Of a stretch of 64,000 nt of DNA, positions 26,148-34,485 are shown one piece after another. Origin of the DNA: DASVVT01 sp036386415. GTDB lineage: Bacteria; Acidobacteriota; Blastocatellia; Pyrinomonadales; Pyrinomonadaceae. The position numbers and the translations under genes are program-made. The notes below the pieces were generated by a model. It did not search any database. It worked only from the letters and a program-made list of their open reading frames with translations, and was not told the origin of the DNA. The first letter of the stretch is position 1. Each line of letters opens with the position of its first letter. Location of the stretch: the NCBI GenBank assembly GCA_036386415.1, contig DASVVT010000072.1, positions 5,839 through 69,838 of the forward strand, read 5' to 3'.

Positions 26148-26945
26148 TTAGGGATCGTAATGTAAAGTCGGCATGTGCGCCCCGTACTTTTGATAATACT
26201 CTTGATTGAATTCTAACCTGCTCTCCTGATAGTTCCACCGGTACGAGCACTCGCCGAAGTGTCTGATCTGGTACTCATATTTCTTCTTCCCGTTTTCATG
26301 GAGCCACGTTAAGTGCTCTACATGAGCTGTTTCTTCCGGGATAACCGTGCCTGCATGGTCAACGGATGCGCTGCCATCGCAATAAAGAATGACATTATCT
26401 GAGCGAAACTGCTTGATCCCCTGGTGGCGATTTGTGCGAAAGATTCTGGGAGGGTGAAATCCATCTACCCAGACGTGGCCGTCGAATATATAGTTCTTAA
26501 AGTTGATCGCATACCAATCTGCCGAATCATCTTCGCAGATATAATTCACGATTGCTTCGATTTGACTGACAGTATATATTTCATCTCCATCTAACATCCA
26601 CACCGCGTCAATCTTTTCCGAGAGAAGGTATCTTAAGGCAAAATCCCTCGTTTCCGCCTCTGAGAAGAACCTTAACTGGCTCTTGTCTGTGAGAGCGTAA
26701 GGATTGTTGATGATGTAGAGATAATCGAAGGGGTATTTTTCGCGGCGTAAAAGCTCGCTCGCCGTTTCCATATCCAAAGCTTCCGCCTCGTAGCCAAGCT
26801 CAGCATACTCCTTGAACATGCCGCTCACGGCAGCTATTTTGAATTCGATCCCACCTCCCCTCAAATTAGTATCGAACCACGGACGAAGAACGCTCTCCAA
26901 ATTAGCGGCGCAATCGAATAAACAGGCTAGTATCCCTATTCTCAT
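26148..26945 (-). CDS. GT2-like glycosyltransferase
   Basis: 265 residues. MRIGILACLFDCAANLESVL opens a GT-A fold; KIDAVWMLDGDEIYTVSQI contains the DxD-like DGDE motif for metal and nucleotide-sugar binding. Later parts (GFHPPRIFRTN and HVEHLTWLHENGKKKYE) resemble GT2-type or DUF-named transferases in capsule loci. No membrane segment is seen. First gene of the sulfated-glycan-type operon. The exact donor and acceptor are unknown. Confidence 0.75.
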   Translation of the reverse strand: MRIGILACLFDCAANLESVLRPWFDTNLRGGGIEFKIAAVSGMFKEYAELGYEAEALDMETASELLRREKYPFDYLYIINNPYALTDKSQLRFFSEAETRDFALRYLLSEKIDAVWMLDGDEIYTVSQIEAIVNYICEDDSADWYAINFKNYIFDGHVWVDGFHPPRIFRTNRHQGIKQFRSDNVILYCDGSASVDHAGTVIPEETAHVEHLTWLHENGKKKYEYQIRHFGECSYRWNYQESRLEFNQEYYQKYGAHMPTLHYDP

Positions 26946-26987
26946 ACAGAAGGAGGTAGTGGCCTCAAGCAGGAGAGTTGAATTTTC

Positions 26988-27079
26988 TGCGACCTCTGCG
27001 CGTCCCCTTTGCGTCCTTTGCGTTTAAAGAGGAGATTAAACGCAAAGGACGCAAAGTATATTGGCAAAGGTCGCAAAGC
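26988..27079. repeat. Family A hairpin repeat, copy 4 (short-loop form)
   Basis: ctttgcgtcctttgcgttta is followed after about 10 bases by taaacgcaaaggacgcaaag, a nearly perfect hairpin with the arms in the opposite order to the other copies. More family-like bases (ggcaaaggtcgcaaag) follow. It lies between the minus-strand GT2 gene and the gene at 27155. Confidence 0.8.
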
Positions 27080-27154
27080 TCTCTCTTGGCTGAACCATTA
27101 CCCAGAAGGATCATCCCACTTAATTTTTAGAGAGAGCCTTTGTCATCAACCTTC

Positions 27155-28939
27155 TCATGGTGAAGACTCATTCGTGTTGACCCATGAAAGAATAATAGCG
27201 ACGGGGCCTGAATTCGGGTCGGGCGGTGCGCCCGCCTTAATCCAGCGTGTGATCAGGCTCAGCTTATCGCGCGACATATCGCGCGTCACTTGCATATATC
27301 TGGGATCGCTCTTCGGAAGCATGAGCGCCTGCTGGATCGCCGACAGATTTTTCTTGACGTCAGCATAACTGGCAAGGTTAATACCGACGGCGGTCGTCAT
27401 GTAAGGGTAGAGTTTCGCATACTGGGCGAAGATCGGCTGGACATCTTTCCACGTCGGCTGATCCGGCTGCGGGTAGCTATTGAACACCAGCACACTAATG
27501 AAGTTCGACGGATCATGATTGTAATTAGCGGTCGCCGCGCGCGCCTCTAGTTGATACGCCACCCCGTAGACCTGCCCGTCAATGAATTGTCTGGGATTGC
27601 CCGGATCGGATGCTTTCAAGGTGAAAGCGGCCTGACCGTTCTTATCAGTCACCACGCTGGACGGGAAAGTCAGCGCCGTGGCCGGTGTTCCGGTCGGGAT
27701 ATTCTGCGGATTCGGCGGGCTTTGCATCTGGTCAACCGATGACGAATCCTGAACGAGGGTGATCTTCTGTTTAGGCGCGCGCCGTCCGAACTGTGTGGCC
27801 GTCAAATTAACCTCCGCAGACTCGCCCGGATTTAATCTGAAGACGAAGCTATCAGCCCTCAGGTAGAGGCCGCTCGAATTCTCTTCAAGCAGCGGCTGGC
27901 TGATCGTTTCGTCCGCGTTTATTCGCACGATGCCCAGCGGCGTCTCGGCCAGTTGAGTAAGCTGCTCATTGGTGATTGGAAATTCCTGTATCCCGGCAGT
28001 CGTCTTATACCAGTTCGTTTCCTGATAATTAACTTTGCCGAGCAGGACAGGGGGCGCGTATGGAGGAAGGATGGCGAACCGTAAATCTCCAAGCGCAGGA
28101 TTGACAGGCCCGCCGGGCGTGGTTGTCGAAATACTGTTACCAAGATCAAGGAGGACACGCATGCGTTTCTCGTCAACCCTGCACGGAGCGAAAAACATGG
28201 GTGACGCGGGCGGCGCACCTTGCAGCACCATCGGCTGAAGATTCGGATCAGTGCTCGTCCCCGGCGCGCTCCGCAAGATACGGCCTAACACAAAATGTTT
28301 GGGCTCGCCTTTCGTGACCGGCCCAATCGTTCCGACGATTCTGCCGAGCGTAAAATTCGGACTGCTCGAATTCATATTGATGCCGTCAAGGTTGAATTTG
28401 ATGGAGAGCTGGTTCGAGCTCGCCTTCATCAGTTCTTTAAGAAACCGCGAATTTGAAACGTTGCTCCACTTCAGGGCTGTCAATACGGATTGATAGAAAG
28501 CGCCCATCGGGGCATCACCGCCACCCCCGCCCATCGCACGAAACCAGATATCGGAAAAAGCTGCGACTTCAAAGTCGCCGACGAACGAATCAGGCCCGGA
28601 CGCCGAACCGAGCTGAACATGGAAGCCCCAGATTTCAGAGACCATCTGTTGCTCCGGGTCTAGGTCGACGAGCTTTGCGACCGCCGGTTGATCCGTGCCC
28701 TGTACCGGACTGCCGATCACACTGTCCTCCGAAGACTCCGTACATATCGTGCCGTCAGTGTAAACAACGCTCTGGACAGTACAGTTCAAGAATTGCCACT
28801 GGCCTGTGCCATTGGGATTCCAGCTTGGGTTGGGGTTGAAGACCTGTGGGTCATAATTCGATGGAACGTTATTGACCGTCGAAGGATCGGCCCTGAAAGT
28901 TCCGGCGAAATGCAATCGGGGTACGTCCAGGTAACTCAT
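27155..28939 (-). CDS. Uncharacterised protein, VioB-like N-terminus and heme-less cytochrome-like C-terminus
   Basis: 594 residues from the ATG at 28939, whose ATGA overlaps the DedA stop; the frame extends upstream only as a shadow of DedA. The N-terminus SYLDVPRLHFAGTFRADPST resembles the opening of VioB/RebD-type proteins and related unnamed proteins. Residues about 380-470 look like an Ig-like domain (VVTDKNGQAAFTLKA). The last 98 residues have the layout of planctomycete-type cytochrome c domains (DVQPIFAQY, then RWIKAGAPP), but the CxxCH is replaced by YAKLYPYM. No signal peptide. The function is unknown. Confidence 0.6.
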   Translation of the reverse strand: MSYLDVPRLHFAGTFRADPSTVNNVPSNYDPQVFNPNPSWNPNGTGQWQFLNCTVQSVVYTDGTICTESSEDSVIGSPVQGTDQPAVAKLVDLDPEQQMVSEIWGFHVQLGSASGPDSFVGDFEVAAFSDIWFRAMGGGGGDAPMGAFYQSVLTALKWSNVSNSRFLKELMKASSNQLSIKFNLDGINMNSSSPNFTLGRIVGTIGPVTKGEPKHFVLGRILRSAPGTSTDPNLQPMVLQGAPPASPMFFAPCRVDEKRMRVLLDLGNSISTTTPGGPVNPALGDLRFAILPPYAPPVLLGKVNYQETNWYKTTAGIQEFPITNEQLTQLAETPLGIVRINADETISQPLLEENSSGLYLRADSFVFRLNPGESAEVNLTATQFGRRAPKQKITLVQDSSSVDQMQSPPNPQNIPTGTPATALTFPSSVVTDKNGQAAFTLKASDPGNPRQFIDGQVYGVAYQLEARAATANYNHDPSNFISVLVFNSYPQPDQPTWKDVQPIFAQYAKLYPYMTTAVGINLASYADVKKNLSAIQQALMLPKSDPRYMQVTRDMSRDKLSLITRWIKAGAPPDPNSGPVAIILSWVNTNESSP

Positions 28940-29607
28940 GGTCTCTTCTCCTTTATCAGACTGAAATGACTTCCTCTCCGGTTGAGGAGAGGCTCGACCA
29001 GGCGACCGATGAGCCAGAAGAAGCCCGCCATCAGAAGGACGAAACCGAACATCAGCGTCGTCTTCTGGAAGTTGGCGACCGCCGCTCCGGTCAGCGCATA
29101 GAGCAACGCGGGAGGCAGCGAACCGGCCAGTGCTGCCAGTGCCATTCGCCCCCACGAAAGTGTAGAAGCGCCCGCCATCATCGCCACTGTCTCGGCCAGC
29201 AGCGGCACGGGACGCGTCACGATGATCGCCAGTGCTCCCCATCTACGCAAAAGGTAGTCGGCGCGAGCACGCTCCTCCGGTGTCACAAGGCGCTCAAGCC
29301 AGCGCCCTCCACGCCTGCCGAGGAGGAAGCCAAACAGGGCTGCGCCCATACTTCCAACCAGTGAGAGAATTGTCCCGCCTACGACACCAAAGAGCGCGCC
29401 GTGGGCTACCATCACCAGGCTGGACGGAACCGGCAGCACCACATCGGCAATGAGCAGGCCGACACCGACAGCCGCCGCTAAAACCCCGCCATGCTTCATC
29501 CAGGGCGTCGGGTCTGTCAGGAGAGGGACACCGAGCGCTTCCACAATGAAGAAGATAATCAGGAAGAAGGCGACGATTGTGCCCATGACTAGCCAGTAAC
29601 GCTTCAT
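28936..29607 (-). CDS. DedA/VTT-domain membrane protein
   Basis: 223 residues with about five or six hydrophobic segments. VVLPVPSSLVMVAHGALFG and the later RWGALAIIVTRPVPLLAETVA (given here as a region, about 140-160) followed by MMAGASTLSWGRMALAALAG carry the Gly/Pro/Arg pattern of the VTT (DedA) domain. Such proteins are thought to move lipid carriers or other lipids across the inner membrane. It is placed between the TonB receptor gene (69 bases upstream) and the VioB-like gene (4-base overlap), so the three probably form an operon. Confidence 0.85.
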   Translation of the reverse strand: MKRYWLVMGTIVAFFLIIFFIVEALGVPLLTDPTPWMKHGGVLAAAVGVGLLIADVVLPVPSSLVMVAHGALFGVVGGTILSLVGSMGAALFGFLLGRRGGRWLERLVTPEERARADYLLRRWGALAIIVTRPVPLLAETVAMMAGASTLSWGRMALAALAGSLPPALLYALTGAAVANFQKTTLMFGFVLLMAGFFWLIGRLVEPLLNRRGSHFSLIKEKRP

Positions 29608-29676
29608 CTTCTTATCCCTCTAGTGGGCAGCTAAATATTTCAGTCAACTAAACGATTCAACTTGCTGCGGCCACTT

Positions 29677-32514
29677 CTACTTCCGCAGCAGGTTGAAGAG
29701 TTCGAGTGTCATCCCGAAGACGACCGCGCGTCCCGGTGCCGGGGCGGTCTGAAAGTGCTCGAAGTACAAGCGGTCGGTCAGATTCTCTACCCCGAAGGTA
29801 AACGAGGCCCTGTGATTTTCCTTCACGTAGGTGTATCCCATGCGGAGGGTGTGAACGGCAAATGAATTGAGACTCGCCAGCGAGCCATACTGAGTTGAGA
29901 TCGTGGTCGTCAAATCGAGCGGGTCAACTCGCCTGACGCGCGATTGATAGCGCACCTCGTACTCGCCGAACCAGCGTCGCTTGGGGCTATCGTAGCGAAC
30001 GCCGTTGATGGCGCGAAACGGCGTGATGCCGGATAAAGGCGCGTCTTCTGTTGAGCCGTGCAAGGGCACGGGCGTGTCCGTTCGATTATAGAAGAGGCGG
30101 ATCAGGTTGAGAGTATCCTCGTCGGGAGTCAGGTTTGACCCTTTCAACCAGCCGAGCGTCCCCGTTGGTGACATCACACCCCATCGGCCGAGCGGCACAC
30201 TGATCTCATAGGCGGCCTCTAAGCCACGTATGCGCGCTCTGGCCGTATTCGTCCGCTGCACATAGAGCACACCGTGGAACGGGAAGAAAGGAGAGATGGG
30301 ATGTAGCCCACGGCTCGGATCGGCTGGCACAAACAGTGGGTCTGCGAAGACCGAGCGAATAAAGTCTTCAAGGTTGTTGTTGAAATAACCGAATGAAGCA
30401 TTCCACCCGGAGCGTTGAAGATGGACGCCGAGTTCATAGGTCTGACCCCGTTCAGGCTTGAGAGCGGTGTTCGGAATTACGAGCACGCTGAAGGTCGGAT
30501 CACCAAAATCGCGCAGCAGGTAGCGCTCCGTAATGCCTGGCTCGCGGTAGCTGTTGCCCCAGCGAAAATAGGGATTAAGGCCGCCGGGAAGGCGCAAAAC
30601 GACCCCCGCATTGCCGGTGATGACGGTTCGATTGGTGGCGACTGTGCCCGTACCGTTGATGAGAGCGACAATGCCGCTCGTTCCTCCCGCATTGATCGGG
30701 CCGGGAGAGGCCATCAGTCCTTCGAGTGATGCATCCAAAATGGCCGATTCAACTCCGAGCGGAAATCCGCGCGTCGCTCGCGCCTCGGTCTTCCAATTAT
30801 CAAGGCGCAGCCCCCCTGTGAGTCGCAGCCAACTGGCGGGCTCGTACTCAAAAAGATTGAACCAGCCCCAGTTCCGATAGACGGCGTCCGGGTTGCTGGC
30901 GCGGCCTGTGATAACGCTCAGCGGCGCTTGCAGGTTGCCCGGCGCGAACTCAACGCGCGAAAACTGGTCAGCCGAAGAATCGCGCAAGTATCCGATGCCG
31001 GTCGTGATTAATGTCCCGACGAACGGGGCGAAAGTGGCCTGGAGGTCAAACGCACTGGTGGTGACGGAGTTTTTGTTATCCGTAAAACTGGTGTCCGTGA
31101 AGGTTGAAGGAGCGCCGGTGAGAACTGCAAGCGGGTTCTGCGGATCAAGCGGGTTGGGCACGAATCTCCAACTGCTCCCCGGATTGATCGGTGAGGTAAG
31201 CGTGTCGTCCGGGAACGAATATTTCTGCCAGTAGAAACTGGCAGCCAGACGCGGCAGCCACCCTGTGAACTCGCGGCCCTCGTATCTCAGCCCATACTTG
31301 TCCAGCCGCCTGAAGCCGTTAAATTGTGTCCGTTGATCGTATGGCGGCGTAATAAAAGAGAAGCCCAAACTTTTGTGCTGGCTGTTCAATTGACGATATC
31401 GAAGGCTCTGGTTATCGCCGGGAAAGAGCCAGAGGTCCAACTGGTCGTTGAAGCCGTGAGCCTGGCCGTTTGGTATCTCTGCGCCCGCAGGCAAGCTCCA
31501 GACGGCGTAGGTGCGCGCGACGCTGTTGCCACTCTTGTTTCCCATCTCAGCAGCAAAACTTCCCAGCCGTACAACCTCTTCGAGTGAGATGGCTCGATTG
31601 CCGGAATGGTAATTACCGCTCCGAAAGAGCGAGCCGCTCAGACGCAAGGCAGCAGACGGGCTGCTCCAATTGATGGTCGCTGCGCCGCGACGGAAAAGAC
31701 CGTTGGTGTGCAGGTCGCCGTCAAATCTGATGCCCAGGTATTGCGTACCGGCAACTCGCACAGGGCTCGTCGTAATCAGGTTGATGATTCCGCCCAACGC
31801 ATCCGAACCGTAAAGGCTCGACCCCGCGCCGCTGAGGACTTCGACTGCTTCCAACTGCGTCACGTCAATGACGCTGGGCGACACGCCTGTGGTCGGGTCG
31901 CTGCGCACATTGTTGAGGCGCTCACCATCGAGGATGATGAGGAGCCTGTTTGAAGCCAGGCCGCGCAAGCGTGGGCGCTCCAGGGCAGGATTGGCGATAA
32001 TGGGCGTCAGGTTCGGTGCTCTCTCTACGGCCCGCAGCGTGGACTGTGGACGACGCTCTTCGATCTGCAACTTGTCCGTGATAGAGATCGTCTGTGGCAG
32101 CTCCGCCGTGACACGTGCGCTGCCCTTCCCGGCTGTCACCGTGACGCTACTTTCAACGATGCCGGGCATGAGCAAAAAGTCTTCTATGACTGGTCTCTCA
32201 CTACTACTACTACTACTGCGCAACGTGACGCTCCGCGAGGCGGTGGCGAAGCCCTCGCCGCGTGCAGAAAGCCGGTACGAGCCGAGTTGCAGTCCGGTCA
32301 ATTCATATTTGCCGGATGCGTCCGTCGTTGCCGTCAAAGTCCGTCCGCTGGCGATACTCAGTGCTGTCACTTCTGCGCCCGCGACGCGCGCTCCGTCCTG
32401 ATCCGTGACCGTCCCAACAAGCGCAGCAGCGCCTGATTGTGCCGCAAGGCTTGTTGCGCAGAGCAATAGTAGGCCAACCAAAACTGTGACCAGACAGATG
32501 AGAAAGCGAGCCAT
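29677..32514 (-). CDS. TonB-dependent outer-membrane receptor
   Basis: 945 residues. A signal peptide (ends about SLAAQSG) is followed by a carboxypeptidase-regulatory-like domain at about 30-110 (VGTVTDQDGARVAGAEVTAL). The plug domain follows at about 140-255 (PQTISITDKL, NRLLIILDGERLN, SGAGSSLYGSDALGGIIN), then a long beta-barrel ending in RAVVFGMTLELFNLLRK. It resembles siderophore or cobalamin-type receptors, but the ligand cannot be read from sequence. Between regulatory domain and plug a run of six Ser is encoded by a trinucleotide repeat. It heads a probable operon with DedA and the VioB-like gene. Confidence 0.92.
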   Translation of the reverse strand: MARFLICLVTVLVGLLLLCATSLAAQSGAAALVGTVTDQDGARVAGAEVTALSIASGRTLTATTDASGKYELTGLQLGSYRLSARGEGFATASRSVTLRSSSSSSERPVIEDFLLMPGIVESSVTVTAGKGSARVTAELPQTISITDKLQIEERRPQSTLRAVERAPNLTPIIANPALERPRLRGLASNRLLIILDGERLNNVRSDPTTGVSPSVIDVTQLEAVEVLSGAGSSLYGSDALGGIINLITTSPVRVAGTQYLGIRFDGDLHTNGLFRRGAATINWSSPSAALRLSGSLFRSGNYHSGNRAISLEEVVRLGSFAAEMGNKSGNSVARTYAVWSLPAGAEIPNGQAHGFNDQLDLWLFPGDNQSLRYRQLNSQHKSLGFSFITPPYDQRTQFNGFRRLDKYGLRYEGREFTGWLPRLAASFYWQKYSFPDDTLTSPINPGSSWRFVPNPLDPQNPLAVLTGAPSTFTDTSFTDNKNSVTTSAFDLQATFAPFVGTLITTGIGYLRDSSADQFSRVEFAPGNLQAPLSVITGRASNPDAVYRNWGWFNLFEYEPASWLRLTGGLRLDNWKTEARATRGFPLGVESAILDASLEGLMASPGPINAGGTSGIVALINGTGTVATNRTVITGNAGVVLRLPGGLNPYFRWGNSYREPGITERYLLRDFGDPTFSVLVIPNTALKPERGQTYELGVHLQRSGWNASFGYFNNNLEDFIRSVFADPLFVPADPSRGLHPISPFFPFHGVLYVQRTNTARARIRGLEAAYEISVPLGRWGVMSPTGTLGWLKGSNLTPDEDTLNLIRLFYNRTDTPVPLHGSTEDAPLSGITPFRAINGVRYDSPKRRWFGEYEVRYQSRVRRVDPLDLTTTISTQYGSLASLNSFAVHTLRMGYTYVKENHRASFTFGVENLTDRLYFEHFQTAPAPGRAVVFGMTLELFNLLRK

Positions 32515-32944
32515 ATCCTGTTACTCTGAGATTGATTCCCCCCTCGCGGGCTGAATTATTTACCCAACACGATTGGGTAATTGATAATCTTGCGAGAAGA
32601 CATCCGGCTTCGGAAGGCTAACGTACTTCGAGTTAGAACTTCGGAAGGGCGGAGTATAGTCCGAAGACCTGTCCGACGACAATACTAAAATCATGTGCGA
32701 AACAGCCTTGCCGCACTCGTCACCGGGTGTCTGATTTTCGACTGGTCGGAATGCTGGAATATACTCTGAGACAGGGTGTCAGTAGCGGTGTGCAGTAGTC
32801 GTATCTTACTGGTATAAAAATGGTGAGAGAGAAAATTTTTTAACGCCCGGTTCTGGAGCGTATCATTCAGATGCTAGTAATATTTTTAGATTCCTTCGTC
32901 TTAACCATGCGATTGAAATCATGAGTAGGAAATGAGGAAAAGTC
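32515..32944. other. Divergent control region between TonB receptor and HAD genes
   Basis: 430 bases with no supported gene. It contains a hairpin ttacccaacacgattgggtaa at about 32560-32580 in the receptor leader. A second structure near 32609-32648 has a ctaac/gttag stem flanked by two cttcggaagg blocks. No known riboswitch consensus (for example a cobalamin B12 box) was recognised. A TATAAA-like -10 occurs near 32813 toward the HAD gene. Confidence 0.4.
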
Positions 32945-33760
32945 TTGAATGCTGTATTGGTGTTTGACGCTGATAACACTCTATGGGACACAAATGCAGT
33001 CTTTCACCGTGCGCAACTCGATTTGTTGCGCGTCTTTATGAAAGCCGGATACATCTCTGATGAAGAGTCGCAGTTTGAAATTTTAAGGACAGTTGATCGA
33101 GAACTGAGCAGTCAATTAGGCCGTTTTGAGTATGACTTCGGATTACTATCGGCGGCCATGGCACACCACTGTTCAGGCGCGTCAACAATAGAAGAGGCAG
33201 TTTCCAGGGCTATTCATCGGAGAAGCGAAAATTTAGATTCGGAGCTCATAGCGTTGATTGAGGAAGGCTACCACACGTTTGAGGTGGGATTACGTAGAGT
33301 CCCGGATTTATACCCTGATACTGCGTCTGTGCTCTCCTCCATCCGTGCCTCCCGCTCGCCTGATCTTCATTTAGTTACCATCCTCTTCTCAGAGGGTAAT
33401 CCTGCGCGACTGGAACACATTCTACAAGCGCATGAGATCAGAAAGCGCTCTATTTTTGACGAGATCATCATCGGCACCAAGAGTGTAGAGGCGTTTCAGG
33501 CCACGAAGCTGACCGGACTAAAGCACCTGCCTGAACGACAAGATCATGCAGAGACGCTCTTTGTGATGACGGGCGACTCTTTACTACGCGACATAAAATA
33601 TGGAAATCAAGCAGGTTTCGTCACCATCTACAAGCCAACAAATTTCTTAGGACAAGAAACGCCGTGTGAAAAAGACGAACAGCCCGACATGGTCATTAGT
33701 TCTTTAAGCGAGCTGCCCTCAATACTGAAGGATATGGGTATCCCCGTTAATCCTCATTAA
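32945..33760 (+). CDS. HAD-superfamily hydrolase
   Basis: 271 residues from a TTG start (GAGGAAAAG upstream). VLVFDADNTLWDTNAVF is HAD motif I with the nucleophile Asp and general acid; FVMTGDSLLRDIKYGNQAG is motif IV, with the Lys/Thr motifs II and III less clear. The helical cap between residues 20 and 110 suggests a C1-type cap. Probably a phosphatase for a small phosphorylated metabolite. The monocistronic position, divergent from the TonB receptor gene, gives no substrate clue. Confidence 0.85.
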   Translation: MNAVLVFDADNTLWDTNAVFHRAQLDLLRVFMKAGYISDEESQFEILRTVDRELSSQLGRFEYDFGLLSAAMAHHCSGASTIEEAVSRAIHRRSENLDSELIALIEEGYHTFEVGLRRVPDLYPDTASVLSSIRASRSPDLHLVTILFSEGNPARLEHILQAHEIRKRSIFDEIIIGTKSVEAFQATKLTGLKHLPERQDHAETLFVMTGDSLLRDIKYGNQAGFVTIYKPTNFLGQETPCEKDEQPDMVISSLSELPSILKDMGIPVNPH

Positions 33761-33920
33761 ATTGGCGGGCAGGCCTCCGAATTAGCGGGCAAGAGGATAT
33801 TGTCGGGCAAAGCCAAGGTGCGCTGTCATAACATCTGTTGCCTCATTCATAGTATGTACGAGTTGAATCTAAAGCCTAAATTTTGGAGTGTGGCCGCATA
33901 GAGGAAAAGGCAGAGACGAG

Positions 33921-33954
33921 AAAGCCCCGCCTGTTACGGCGGGGCTTTCTTTTG
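33921..33954 (+). terminator. Intrinsic terminator
   Basis: Perfect 11-base stem AAAGCCCCGCC/GGCGGGGCTTT with a 6-base loop, then cttttgttt. It is about 160 bases after the HAD gene, so it either ends that transcript late or terminates a short unannotated RNA from the 33780-33920 region. Confidence 0.85.
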
Positions 33955-34485
33955 TTTGGGGACAAGGAGAGTGCGCGCGTTCATCCTTGTCAGCCGTTGC
34001 GATGGCCGTTTCATGCACCGCAAGCCCAGAGTTTCCCTTTAGCCCGTTCTGAACTCCGGCACAATGGGTGGGGCTACCACCCGTGTAGGCTATCTGCTTG
34101 GCACGGGCTTATTCAAAAGTTTGGTCAACATAGCAACCTCCCTTTCAGTTTCGTTATACGATACGAAGCAACTTAGGTTCTATGAATTGTTGGGCAACCT
34201 CAGATTCCGTTGGGCAAAGCCCTATCAATCTGGCAAGCTGACCATATGCCGTCAATTTGACGCTCTCACTCTCTCAACCTGACCGGTCAGTCTTCTCGCG
34301 TTCCGGCGGTATCCCCAAAATACGCAGGAATTTAGGCGATTCTGTGCTGCTTCGCTTGCGGCACGGGGGTTGCCATTCCACCTTGAGCGCAGGCCCGAGG
34401 CTTTTCTCCTGCGCGAGCGCAAGCCCCAAAGAACCTTACAAACCGATCAACACCCGACCAAGGATTCGCTAGAGAGACAACCTCT
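33955..34485. other. Intergenic region upstream of the GGDEF/EAL gene
   Basis: About 530 bases with no supported gene. Open frames present here are short and lack ribosome binding sites. Small repeats of gttgggcaa occur near 34190 and 34210. No cyclic-di-GMP riboswitch consensus was recognised. Confidence 0.35.

Noticed and set aside
28940..29242. N-terminal extension of the VioB-like frame into the DedA gene
   Set aside because: The extension is the DedA sequence in another frame; the ATG at 28939 overlaps the DedA stop in a standard ATGA coupling.
32201..32216. Trinucleotide cta repeat in the TonB receptor as a phase-variation switch
   Set aside because: The unit is three bases and encodes a Ser run, so changes in number would keep the frame.
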